Of a DNA stretch of 60,000 bases, positions 39,795 to 50,286 are shown piece by piece (position 1 is the first letter of the stretch; each line of letters opens with the position of its first letter). The position numbers were made by a program, and so were the translations under genes. The stretch comes from Owenia fusiformis (lineage: Eukaryota > Annelida > Polychaeta > Sabellida > Oweniidae): NCBI GenBank assembly GCA_903813345.2, contig CAIIXF020000010.1, positions 312,001-372,000 on the forward strand, written 5' to 3'. Under the pieces are notes generated by a model. It was given only the letters and a program-made list of their open reading frames with translations. It searched no databases and was not told the DNA's origin.

Positions 39795-40880
39795 AGGTAA
39801 CTGGTCAACTCGTACCCAAGACAACTCGTACCCAAGACAAGTCGTACCCAAGACAACTCGTACCCAAGACAAGTCGTACCCAAGACAACTCGTACCCAAG
39901 ACAAGTCGTACCCAAGACAACTCGTACCCAAGTTTATGTTTTGTTTTAAATCAAGTGTTTGACTGGGAATTGGTATAGATATACATATTTTAATTGTTCC
40001 ATACTCTTTAGAATAGTTTGTAGAAGAGTTTTCGGAAAAAATAGATATAATTTTGTGACATTTTGAGCTTTGAAAAATTAAGTGTAAATTAAGTTATATT
40101 GACTATTTTATATTGACTATTTTATATTGGTCACAGACTCATTATGTTCAAGGAAAGACCTATGGTTATAATTATTTTTCAAATTATTGATGGCATTTTT
40201 GTATGTTTATTTATTTAGTTAACCTAACCTAAAATGCAATTAGAATATATATTTAAAATGGGATTGGAAAGTATTGTTCAATGATAACAAAATCATGGAG
40301 AATGATATTAAGTTCAATGTATCATGTATTTTATTCATTATGCACAATACATGGTACAATACAATACAGTAGAAAACAATACAATACAATACTCAAGTAC
40401 ACAATTGTACAGTGAATTTAGTGAACATCAATGACAGAAATGACAAGTACGCAAAACATGTATAGAATTTCAAAGATTTATCAAAACTTGGGGCTAATTT
40501 CTTAAAAATCTATATATTATTTTGGTACTTATTCACACAATGCTATTACTGATAAGATTAATGTCAAAATGAGTAAACTATTTTTCTCTAATAATGCACT
40601 TATCTAAATTAATTGCTCAATCCATTTGAGAAAAAATGTCTGCTAAATTCAAAAAAAATAGTGAGACTTATTTGATTTACAGTGTAACATTGAAACATTA
40701 TTATACAGACTCAATATGTTTTCCTAATATGCACACCTAGTACTGAAAATAAACTTGGGTACGAGTTGTCTTGGGTACGAGTTGTCTTGGGTACGACTTG
40801 TCTTGGGTACGAGTTGCCTTGGGTACGACTTGTCTTCGGTACGAGTTGTCTTGGGTACGAGTTGACTAGGAACCCCAAGC
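39795..40880. mobile_element. Fold-back element with 16-bp tandem-repeat arms
   Basis: The left end is an array of CAACTCGTACCCAAGA / CAAGTCGTACCCAAGA units (39809-39932). The right end is the inverted array (40757-40866, GGGTACGAGTTGTCTT). Beyond the arrays, AACTGGTCAACTCGTACC and GGTACGAGTTGACTAGGAA also pair. The central ~820 bp is unique and AT-rich with no ORF. Confidence 0.85.
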
Positions 40881-40960
40881 AAAGATTAACTTTTTATTTT
40901 TATATGAAAACTATAGAATGAACCTAAAGGATTCTTCAAAATAGTGTTTAACTAGACAAT

Positions 40961-41693
40961 GGCAACTCCGCGGAGTAGCAAATCCCAACGAACAAAATAT
41001 CAATTACCGAATTCCAATCAATTATACTCATTACTTTGGTTAAAATTGAAAAATTTAAATTTTAGAATTGCGAATTGCTGCAAAGCAGCCATTTTGAATT
41101 TTCTGAGGTACAAATCTGAAGAATAATACCATAACTGTGATCTACTCCAAAATTCCTTCAATTTGAGTATAATATAGCCATACTTTGAAGGGATCGAAAA
41201 ATTATTGCGAAATCGTACATTTGACGGCCATTTTGAATTTTACGAGGCTCGAATCAGAAAAAAGATACAATATTTGCAATTTACTCTTAATTGCCTTTCA
41301 TTTGAGTATAATAAAGCTATACTTCAGAAAGATCTAAAAATTAGCGAAAATTACTGTTTTCCTGACCCCCCATACACAGCCCCTGGGGGTCAGGATGAAA
41401 AACACGGAATATATGTGAAATAGATAGATGTTGCGAATATACTACCAAAATTTCAAACAATAATATTAATTACTTTAGTTTAGAATGAAAAATTTATGGT
41501 TTTTGCGAAAACGTCCCGTCATTTAAAAAAAAAAAAATTTTTTTGCGTACAACTGTTCACCAATATACATCTTTCCACTAAATATGAAGAAAATCCGTCA
41601 ACTCGTATTTGAGTTATCTTCCGGACGGACGGACGGACGGACGGACGGAGGGCTTCACTATATCCCTACCGAACTTCGTTCGTTGGGATAATA
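40961..41693. mobile_element. GGAC-rich dispersed repeat, copy 2
   Basis: From GGCAACTCCGCGGAGTAGC to CGTTCGTTGGGATAATAA. CAAATCCCAACGAAC near the left end is an imperfect inverted copy of GTTCGTTGGGATAATA at the right end. It holds a ~125-bp internal tandem pair (AGCCATTTTGAATTTT...), a run of seven GGAC units, and a CGAACTTCGTTCG hairpin close to the right end. Confidence 0.75.
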
Positions 41694-42212
41694 AGTCACA
41701 AAATCAGCATTCTGTTTAACCCAACCATCTCCCATCCCGTGCTGACTACATGCATGCACTATGTATGGCCAATAAGAGGCCTATTCTAGCTTCAATACCT
41801 GTTGTTTAAATGCATGTATTTGTTGTTCAGGTGTTGAAAAGTTCCTATTGAAGTCTATATAAATTAATCAAAGATACCTGTTATCCTCAAAATTGATCTT
41901 TTTATCCCGAGTAATCGCGATAATAATTATCAATCTATTTGACAACAATTTCGTTTCGCTGGTAGTTTAATTTTACGATCCGGGACACTCAGACGAACAG
42001 ACACAATGACGGACATGCGGAAATGTCACTTTAGAGATTGGTAAGTGTAGCCTCATTTTACTCGTATAAATGAACATTTAACACAAAAATATTGTGTTAA
42101 ATCGCTTGATGTTATGTGTTTTTATATTATTGTCAAGTATCAGTTGCACGTTATCGCGGAAAAATGGTTTCGATGGATTCAGAACTTGCATCAAAGGAAA
42201 GAATAGTAAGGA

Positions 42213-42282
42213 GGTTAAACTCAATAACGGCCCCAAGAAAATCCCTAATAATAAAGAACGCCGTTATTGAGTTTAACGACGT
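42213..42282. repeat. 18-bp perfect inverted repeat beside the TatD exon break
   Basis: GTTAAACTCAATAACGGC and GCCGTTATTGAGTTTAAC flank a 34-bp loop directly downstream (- strand) of the truncated ECGLD exon. Confidence 0.85.
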
Positions 42283-42289
42283 TGAACTA

Positions 42290-42402
42290 ATTGAAGTCCA
42301 GTCCACATTCGCCCACTGCTACACATTGGGGGTGACATACAAGGCCAGCTAATGTATCTTCTGATTTGTTGTCCCATTCCTTGGCTGAATGGGGGTGAAC
42401 GC
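42290..42402 (-). pseudogene. TatD-like DNase, VHPH/ECGLD exon, truncated
   Basis: After acceptor AG at 42403-42404, two bases complete a Gly codon, followed by 37 codons beginning VHPHSAKEWDNKS and ending VAVGECGLDFN. VHPH and GECGLD are TatD hallmarks: the His and Glu metal ligands. The next codon is TAG (42289-42287), with no donor at the expected place. The usual R.FS... continuation toward the next exon is missing. An 18-bp inverted repeat starts within about 10 bp of the break. I infer that an insertion or rearrangement destroyed the exon's 3' end. Confidence 0.8.
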
Positions 42403-42454
42403 CTGGCAATAACAAAAGCACATCAATAAACCATATAATAGGCCCTATTTCATG

Positions 42455-42545
42455 TATTCATATTGCTACACATTGGGCCGGGGGTGACATACAAGGCTAG
42501 TTAATGTCTCTTCTGAAATGTTGTCCCATTCCTTGGATTGAACCA
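42455..42545. repeat. Partial duplicate of the TatD VHPH exon
   Basis: On the - strand CCAAGGAATGGGACAACA through CTTGTATGTCACCCCC repeats the middle of the exon at 42290-42402. It has a 4-base insertion and no splice sites. It is a dead copy. Confidence 0.75.
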
Positions 42546-42842
42546 TCTAATAGGCCCTATGTTCATGTATTGAATGAATAATAATTTTACCAATATATCT
42601 CTATTTACTGATTCTATGAATTGCAAAAAATTGAAGGTTAAATGCAGTTATTGGAATATTCCGTGCTCATTTCTAAGGGTTCAAATCAAAAGTTGTCTTT
42701 GAAGGTAGTAAATTGAGTCTTATAACATTATCACCCATTTTTGATTCATATATAACAACAGTATTGTCTACTGCGTGGTGCAGAAACATGGAACCCCTAA
42801 AAACTTTCTATTTTTCTTTATCAACCTGGACATTATATATAC

Positions 42843-42940
42843 CTGCTGTAAAGTATAGTGTTCCTGGATATTTCTCCGCCAGATCTTTAGATTTTTTACT
42901 GCCAGCTACAGAGGTTCCAGTATCATCATTTTCTCAACTC
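42843..42940 (-). pseudogene. TatD-like DNase, second exon, with one-base frame break
   Basis: Acceptor at 42941-42942 and donor GTATAT at 42842-42841. The first codons give VEKMMI; the frame then stops, while a shifted frame gives TGTSVAGSKKSKDLAEKYPG and LYFTAG, which match the TatD N-terminal region (…ITGTNL… …STAGVHPH). The exon is 98 nt where phases on both sides predict 99, so one base is missing. It is either a disabling mutation or an assembly/allele error. Confidence 0.75.
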
Positions 42941-43455
42941 CTACAAACACACATTCGTCCATTAAGACATGAATTCTAAATGATTTAAAATGTTTTTTGG
43001 TATGAATTATGATCAGTTTCAAGTTTCAAAAACATACATTACATAAACAAATATTATATCAAATAAGTACCTTCATAATTTTGTGTCAAAAACATGAAAA
43101 ATAATATTTTGATATATATATCAGATATATATCTATTTAATATTGCTTTTCCGGTAATACTTTACAATTTAGCTTCATGTGGTTGAGTATTATTTAAACA
43201 ATTCAAAGTTTTGCCAATTGCAAGCATTTTATTAATATGCTCAGGATATTTCATTAAGTTACACATTATGCAATATATCTAGTATCAGTTAGGTGTCCCA
43301 ATTGCTCCTGACCCCAATAAATTGTTCATACTCACTTTCTTATAACTTATTTTATATTCATACATTTTTAATTGTAAACTCAGTATATAAGCATGTGTCT
43401 ACTGTTAAAATCTTTATCATTATGTAATTGAATCAATTTGAAATAAAGAAATAAA

Positions 43456-44105
43456 ATGAGTCCAGGGATGAGTTGTCCAGCCAGGGGATGAGCTGCCAAG
43501 ACATGAGTTGTCCAGGGGATGAGGTGTCCAGGGGATGAGCTGCCAAGGGATGAGTTGTCCAGGGGATGAGGTGTCCAGGGGATGAGATGTCTAGGGGATG
43601 AGTTATCTAGGGGATGAGCTGCCCAGGGATGAGTTGTCCAGGGGATGAGTTATCTAGGGGATGAGTTGTCTAGAGGAAAGGGTCGTCCAGGGATAAGTTG
43701 TCTAGGGGAGGAATTGTCTAGGGATGAGTTGTCCAGGGATGAGTTGCCCAGGGATGAGTTGTCAAGTGATGAGTTTTCTGTGGATAAGTTGTCCAGAGAT
43801 GAATTATCCAGGGATGAATAGTCTAGGGGATGAATTTCCTATAGGATGAGTTGTCTGGGGGAAAAGCTGCCCTGGGATGGGTAGTCAAGGGGTGAGTTTT
43901 CCAGGGGTTGAGTTGTCCAGGGATGAGTTGCCGAGGGATAAGTTGTTCAGGGATGAGTTGTCTAGGGGATAAATTGTCTAGGGGATAAGCTGCCTAATGA
44001 TGAATTGTCTTGGGTTGAGATGTCCAGGGTTGAGTTTTCCAGGGGATGAATTGTCTAGGGGATGAGTTGTCCAGTGATGAGTTTTCTAGGGGATGAACTG
44101 CCCAT
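43456..44105. repeat. About 16-bp minisatellite (roughly 40 copies)
   Basis: Variants of GGGATGAGTTGTCCAG fill about 650 bp. The unit is similar in length and sequence to GGGTACGAGTTGTCTT in the arms of the fold-back element at 39795-40880. Confidence 0.9.
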
Positions 44106-44196
44106 TCTAGGTGTAACGTCACTTGGGCACGCTCGTCGGGGAGCTGTAGTGTACCGAGCCAGATACTAGACTCGAAAGAAAATGTGCTAAATTCAA

Positions 44197-44268
44197 TGCC
44201 CCGTACGGGAATCGAACCCAGGACCTCCCGCTCTCGAGTCAGACGCTCTACCCCTGAGCCATAAGGGC
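44197..44268 (-). repeat. tRNA-like sequence, SINE head or tRNA pseudogene
   Basis: 72 nt with an A box (TGGCTCAGGGGTAGAGC) and a perfect B box (GGTTCGATTCC, 44208-44218 complement). The anticodon stem does not pair (TCTGA against GCGGG) and the acceptor stem has mismatches. It is therefore unlikely to be a working tRNA. Position at the edge of a repeat array suggests a tRNA-derived SINE. Confidence 0.65.
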
Positions 44269-44409
44269 TAGCCTGCTAGCTGGTTTATGATAAAATTTAG
44301 TCAGACGACCTTGGGCTCCTGGATAAACATTGAATTGTTATGTTAAGTTATCATTGTTATGGACACATTGATCTTTCCAAGCGTAAATCAGTGTTCTCTT
44401 GTAACTTAC

Positions 44410-44498
44410 CAGTTTCCAGTGCCCTAGATATGACACTAGCTACATCTTTCTTGAATTTATGATGGGTAAGGTTCACTCCAATATCAACTAATTTGTAC
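44410..44498 (-). CDS. TatD-like DNase, N-terminal exon
   Basis: 89 nt: one base completing a codon, 29 codons, and one overhanging G. It encodes YKLVDIGVNLTHHKFKKD, the first strand and loop of TatD enzymes (E. coli: DIGVNLT). Canonical acceptor (TTCCAG) and donor (GTAAGT). The start codon must lie in an unseen upstream exon; a split ATG ending that exon is possible because the first base here is G. Confidence 0.82.
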
Positions 44499-46230
44499 CT
44501 GGAATAGCAACACAATCATCATTTTATTCCCAAAGCCCATTTAAAACCACAGTTACACCTTTATATCCAAACATCTTTCTAATCTGAACACCTCTTAATG
44601 TTAAAGCTTTATTCAGTCATATCTATTTATCTGTTGTGGACATTCATGTGAAAAACTTGAGATGTGAACCCCTGGCAAACTGAACACTTTCGACTAGTTC
44701 CAATGGTCTTTAGATGAGACAGGTGTATTGCACTTGAAATAAGGAAACTCGTAAAAGACAGCCATACTTTTGTGAAAATAAGATCATTGAATCCAATATG
44801 ACACATCAATATATTGAATCTATTCCAGTGGTCTCCCCAAATTAAAACAAATGGGCACAGCCTTGCACCCACCTGAAAATCTGTTTGCACCCACTTGAAA
44901 ATGAGAAAAATCATGAAAATTGGCATATTCTGAATTGTGTAAATTCCGAATTTACACAATTCGGACAATTTTTGTCCGAATTGTGTAAATGAGAATTTTG
45001 CACCCCCTTTAGAAAAAATCATGGGAAGATCACTGTGTTCTATAGTTCTAATGAAACACCTGGTTAGTAAGACTATCCAGCTAACACAGTTGATCAAGTT
45101 TACAAATGAAGAAAGAGATACTACTAATTCAAACCATATTAAAATCTATTACACTTGATCAAATGAAACAGGAGATAATGTACAAATGTCTGATTGATTC
45201 AAACCATATTAACATCTTGCATATATTTGATAGTGTCTACAAACAGGAGATACTTAAGGATTTAAGCCCTGGACTCAGTGCATTGTTTGCTGAATCATAC
45301 CATGAAGGTGTTGCTTCCAAACCTTTGCATGACCGTTCAGCAGAAACACAAAGTTTAGGAAACAATGCATGAGTGGAATGAAGCAGCTACAATGCATTGA
45401 GTCTTGGACTTAAATTCTTTTCACACATTGCAGTTTTTTATAAAATCATCCAAAAGGAACGAAATCACTAAAAGAACACATTTTCAATGAAACTTTTTGC
45501 AAGTCAAATCAAATCAAGTGTCAAAAAAGCCATTCACCATGACAACTGTTTAACTTCCATGTGTTATTAATATTTCACACACTGTTCATTATGTAAATAT
45601 TCTGTTCAGATTGGATGAAATCTGACACACCTTCCCTACCTGTGAATACTAATTCAAACCATTCAACATCTATTATATCCGATCACGTCTACAAATGACA
45701 CAGGAATAATTGTACAAATGTCTCATTCCAACCATATTAATATCATACATATATTTGAACAAATGTACAAATTAAAAAGGAGATACAGTACAAATGTCTG
45801 ATTCAAACCATATTGACATCTTAAAGTATATTTTAAATGAATAATTTATGGTTATTGATAGCCAAATATAGTTTACAATAAATCAGACAAACAAATTAAG
45901 GGTTTATATCATTTCTAGATTTGCAATCCTCAATTAGAAGGGCAACAAGGACTATTAAGAGAGAAAATTCGAAAAAATAATTCTGAGCTATCAGGTCAAT
46001 ATTTGGCTTAATACCTACTTTGACATACCTATTTTCTTAAAATGTATGGATAAACTATCAATTCCAGCATTAAGAAGTGTAAATTCAGTTCAAAGCTTCT
46101 ATAAAGGGAGTCCCATTTATAGATTTTTAAGATTCACCACGTTTCAAGAGGAATATCAGCTAAAATAATGTTCATCCAAGGGGTTTCTTTGTAGATAATA
46201 AAAATATATGTTAGCCTTGATGAAATATCC
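44499..46230. other. Upstream of TatD-like gene, imperfect repeats
   Basis: AT-rich. ATTCAAACCATATTAACATC and relatives recur near 45130, 45200, 45650 and 45800. The TTTACACAATTCGGAC/GTCCGAATTGTGTAAA pair near 44950-44990 forms a small hairpin. No gene seen. Confidence 0.45.
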
Positions 46231-46615
46231 AAAAACGTCATTAGACAGTGTGCCATGCTTATAGTATTCACATACCAGATATGCAAAATATCGCTCCACT
46301 ACTTTTCAAGTTATAGTAAATTACGTTAAAATGGCAGTCATTTTTCAAAATGGTTGCCTTAATTCTACCAAAAGTGTCATTAGACAGTGTACCATGATTA
46401 TAGTATTTATATACCAAATATGAACAGAATAGCTCCACTACTTTTCGAGTTATACTAAAATACATTAAAATGGAGACCGTTTTGAAAAACGGTCGCCTTC
46501 TACCAAAAGTGTCATTAGACAGAGTGCCATGCTTAAAGTATTCACATACCAAATATGAACCAAATCGCTCCATTACTTTGCGAGTTACAGCAAAAATCGT
46601 AATATAACAAGTAAA
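46231..46615. repeat. Three tandem ~135-bp units
   Basis: AAAAGTGTCATTAGACAGTG begins units at 46231, 46370 and 46504, each continuing through CCAAATATGAA and CTCCACTACTTTTCGAGTTA. Confidence 0.85.
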
Positions 46616-46786
46616 GACCTCAATTTTTCAAGATGGCTGCCAAGTGTTTCGTTAATATCTACATGTCTATGTGGCGAAGTTGAGTCTCTATATCTTTTAC
46701 AAAACATGAAAACAAATGTAGTTCAAAATATTAATTTATTTAAGAAATGTTTAAGTCCAAAAATATTATTTCAATTAGTTACTTAC

Positions 46787-46879
46787 AGTTATTGGTTTTC
46801 CAGAGTCCACGTAACGAGATTCTGAGGTTTCAATGCCAAAAATGCCTCTTTTATTTCCTAATTTTGAAGTGGGCAGAGC
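46787..46879 (-). CDS. Possible 93-nt exon, unassigned
   Basis: A 31-codon phase 0-0 open stretch (ends GIETSESRYVDSGKPIT) between a TTATTTAG acceptor and a GTAAGT donor. Its exit phase does not fit the TatD N-terminal exon, which needs two upstream bases. It may belong to another transcript or be chance. Confidence 0.25.
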
Positions 46880-47789
46880 CTAAATAAGAGGTCTTATAAT
46901 AAAATATCTAGAAATCTCATTTTCAAAAGTTGGCCGAAAATTAAATGTTTAATTTTGTAAAAAGTCAGTAACAAATTGTGATGATTCTCTGCCCACGGAG
47001 TTTGAATATTTACAGAAACTTTGAGAATTTGGCAGATTTTGGTGAGAAAGGAATGTCTAGACAAAACATCAGAGCCTCGTATCATGAGCTCTGGATATAT
47101 AATCTAATTATCTAATTTAGTTCATTATCTAATTTATGTCCAAAACACATATTTATACATCAATTTTCACCCTAAAAAGTATACAATTATTCGTAAAATG
47201 TGATGTAGATTATAAGGTATTAACATTTTCAAAGTATATACAGCAGTATTGATGTTTTGGTCACTTGTACTCCAGGTCGTTAGGTTTAATCGCTTTTTAC
47301 TTTGTTTACCCAACATTTGCAGGATTCACGATGATGCCAAAAACTATCAAAACTTACAAACATCCTAACTAAATATTACGAAATTTCACATCAGCCGATT
47401 TCATATATCATTGTCTGTCACTCATGTCTCAAGAATAATCCGTTCATTTGATTGGTTCTAGAAATATCTCATGCCTAAAAACTGCTCTAATATGATGATA
47501 AAACATAGGAAATTTAACAGTTGATATTGTGAAATATCACGCTGAGTTCAGAGATCCCCACAACAACTGTACAAATAAAAACTAATGAAAATAACGCAAT
47601 AATGATAAACATGAGTAACTGAAAAAGATCATTATGACATAAACTGATGCGAAGTGAAATAAGTAGACTGACCACCGTGGTCAACTATGACATCGTCACA
47701 TCTAGCTTTATCAATGTCCTATATATTTCTTTACATTTAAAACATATTGCTATTACAGTTTTACATATTGCACCTAAATTACTGTAACA

Positions 47790-48020
47790 TCGGCACTAAA
47801 ATGGCCGCCATTTTTAAATGAGCGGCCATTTTGAAAATTGGTTTTACAGCAGAACTTCTGCCCCCATAGGGCATATGTGTACAAAAGATGATAAAAATTA
47901 GGCCAACGGTATTTGAGGTATTGCCCGGACAGACGGACAGATGGATGGACGGACGGATGTACGAGTGGACGGACGGAGGCGTTCCCTATATCCCTCCGAA
48001 CTTCATTCGATGGGTTAATA
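47790..48020. mobile_element. GGAC-rich dispersed repeat, copy 3 (partial)
   Basis: Holds paired AAAATGGCCGCCATTTTT-type hairpins, a GGAC/GGAT run at 47930-47975 and the CCCTATATCCCTCCGAACTT end seen in the other copies. Confidence 0.7.
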
Positions 48021-48250
48021 ATTGCCACTCCTACAAGAACAACTTACTTGAAAAAATCCAAAGAGATGCAGCCATTACATGTTCTGGAGCATATCAACAC
48101 ATTCGCTATGAAAACATTTTAACAGAACTAGGATGGGACTCCCTTCAAACTAGAAGGCATGCCCATGTATTACTTCTCTTTCACAAGATGCACCTTCAGC
48201 ACCTTCCTAGGGTTCGTAGAAAAGACTGCATACCGGGTACCGGGTAGTAA
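48021..48250 (+). pseudogene. LINE reverse-transcriptase C-terminal fragment
   Basis: The frame reads NNLLEKIQRDAAITCSGAYQ, then ENILTELGWDSLQTRRHAHV and LLLFHKMHLQHLP. This is the conserved region after the RT of many APE-type LINEs (LE.IQ..AA..VTG......LL.ELGW.SL..RR......F.K). It ends at a stop near 48247 and has no upstream RT, so it is a dead-on-arrival or decayed copy. Sequence to about 48390 may be its degraded tail. Confidence 0.75.
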
Positions 48251-48818
48251 ATCCTCCATGCTGGGTTCAAGCTTGGTTCAAACTCCAAAGGTAGGCAAAA
48301 ACATAAACTCGTTAGGAGACACTGCTTCGTTTAACAGAGAATTTCTTATTTGTAAAGGGAGCTCGGACCCAATCTTTAAATTCCAACCTTAAACTTTTTG
48401 ACAAGGTGCAGGTACATGTATTCATTGATTGTACTCATCGTTTTGTGTGACCACTTACTATTACATGTACTAAACTAAAATATTTGTAATATGATCCCTA
48501 GGGAGACGAAGAAGTTATAATAACTGTGACTCTCTGGGTTAAATAAAATGATTTATAAAAAAAGTAATTCAGATGTCAGTTTTAACATGTCAACATGTTT
48601 TTGTTTTAAGCGAGACAGAGAGTCTACTTGCTTTTGATGTTTCGCTTCAATAACCTGATGTGTATTTGAAATTATACAAAATTATTGTAGTTGATTTGAT
48701 CTTGAAGGTTGGGTTAATTAATATGTTGATTTTATTGATTATATTATTGAGCATAATTATATTATTGTGTCTCTCGTGTTATGTTTTTATATTATACAGA
48801 CTGGCTGGGTTTATTAGT
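48250..48818. other. Intergenic, nothing recognised
   Basis: AT-rich with no supported gene or repeat, apart from possible LINE tail remnants to 48390. Confidence 0.4.
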
Positions 48819-49140
48819 ACAATAACGTCATTTCTAAGGGCAATATTTATTAAAATATTGGACCGAGGGCCGAAGGCCCAAGGTCCAATATTTCACTATA
48901 TTGCTCGCAGAAATGACGTTATTAGTATTATTACCACCGTCAACGACCAGGGCTGAAATAGCAAGAAAGTTTTACGTTACGCACTGGACGATATCTAATT
49001 TCCCGGGGAAAATTGCCGGTTAAGAATATATTCTAGACCGGTCCATATGGACCACCACTATGACGTCACACATTTCTCAGGTCGATATAGTAAAATGAAT
49101 GCCTTCTAAACTAGCACTAAAACCCCTAGAGCTTTGAGCT
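48819..49140. mobile_element. Hairpin-bearing dispersed repeat, copy 2
   Basis: Contains AATAACGTCATTTCT and AGAAATGACGTTATT (an exact complement pair), nested GGACC...GGTCC and GGGCC...GGCCC arms, and TATGACGTCACACATT. It matches the element at 19400-20110. Non-coding. Confidence 0.75.
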
Positions 49141-50286
49141 AATTGATTTGGCCTTCAATGACTTAACACAATCTGCAATCAGTTTTTTAATATGTAGTAA
49201 TATACTTTAAATCAAATCATTTACATGAAAACTTTGATAGGCCCAATGCTTACCTAAATGCCATCTTTTCTTGGTTTTGCATGTTGTAGTTGTAGCACTT
49301 ATCAAATCAAAATACACATGGACATTGACTTTGATTGTTCATAAAAGCATCTGAAAACAATCAATAAATAAATCATACCGTGGGTACTTGGCTCAAATAG
49401 TGTTTGGACAAAAAAGCGTTTTTTACAAAATTATATCATTAAACGTATGTTAAAGGTATGACGAATATCATTTTAATTAATTGTCTAATTTGTGCCTTTT
49501 GACACCTCGTTCACCATGTTTAATCTTACAAATCCTTTGTTATAATAAGGGGGTATTTTGATATTAGGTCTTGCCTGCTCGTTAAAATATAAGAACTTTC
49601 ACTTTCTAGAGGCTTTTATCATCATATGATTCTAGTCTAAGAGACGAGACAGGACACCACAGATACATAATTACTAAAGATCAGATACATCTTGTCTAAT
49701 AACATATAATTATTAACTAAAAATAAATTATAGTTTTCTATGATTTGGCACATACGGGCGGCATCTGCAGTGTCGACAACTGTTGTATTTATAACTAACG
49801 TAATATTTTTTCAATTATCATTAACCACATTGCAAACTGGCCCTAAGGATGATTTATTAAATCAGTGATATAACACGTCACCGATAATATATTAAAATAC
49901 CTCTACAAAATAACAAAATCGTGTGACAAAATAATTGTATAAGCATGAGAGAAATATCTATGATAGTATCTTAAACTGAAGGGTGAGGCGGGAGGGTGAA
50001 GAAAATCTGACTTGTTACCTCTAAATCGGAAGGTACAATGAACACAATAATTTACGCGGGAATTTATTTTCCCAATCACTGAAAGTGCCGAAAATTGCCG
50101 TCGACACATTCACGAAATTATTTTAATTCGACGTAGCAATATATGATATAGCGCAACAAATACATAAGAGTAGATAGAAACGACGTAGCTATAGCAGCTC
50201 ATATAGTAGTGTTATCAATGTAAAGTATACTAAATAACAAGATTTCCTGTATTTTGAGGACCATAAGAACATTGTATTATATAATA
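49141..50286. other. Intergenic, nothing firm
   Basis: AT-rich. A short - strand ATG frame with a GTAACA donor near 50019 is noted among the rejected items. No repeat seen. Confidence 0.4.

Noticed and set aside
39809-40866. CRISPR-like direct repeats
   Set aside because: The 16-bp units are contiguous without unique spacers, inverted at the other end, and in animal DNA.
42001-42352. + strand candidate exons (MTDMRKCHFRD, donor GTAAGTG) followed by an open frame
   Set aside because: The frame across the junction ends quickly, and the region overlaps the broken TatD exon and its inverted repeat. No homology recognised.
44197-44268. Functional tRNA gene
   Set aside because: A and B boxes are good, but the anticodon stem does not pair and the acceptor stem is mismatched.
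50019-50109. Possible first exon on the - strand (starts MCRRQFSALS, donor GTAACA)
   Set aside because: Its exit phase fits neither the 46787 candidate exon nor the TatD N-terminal exon, and there is no other support.
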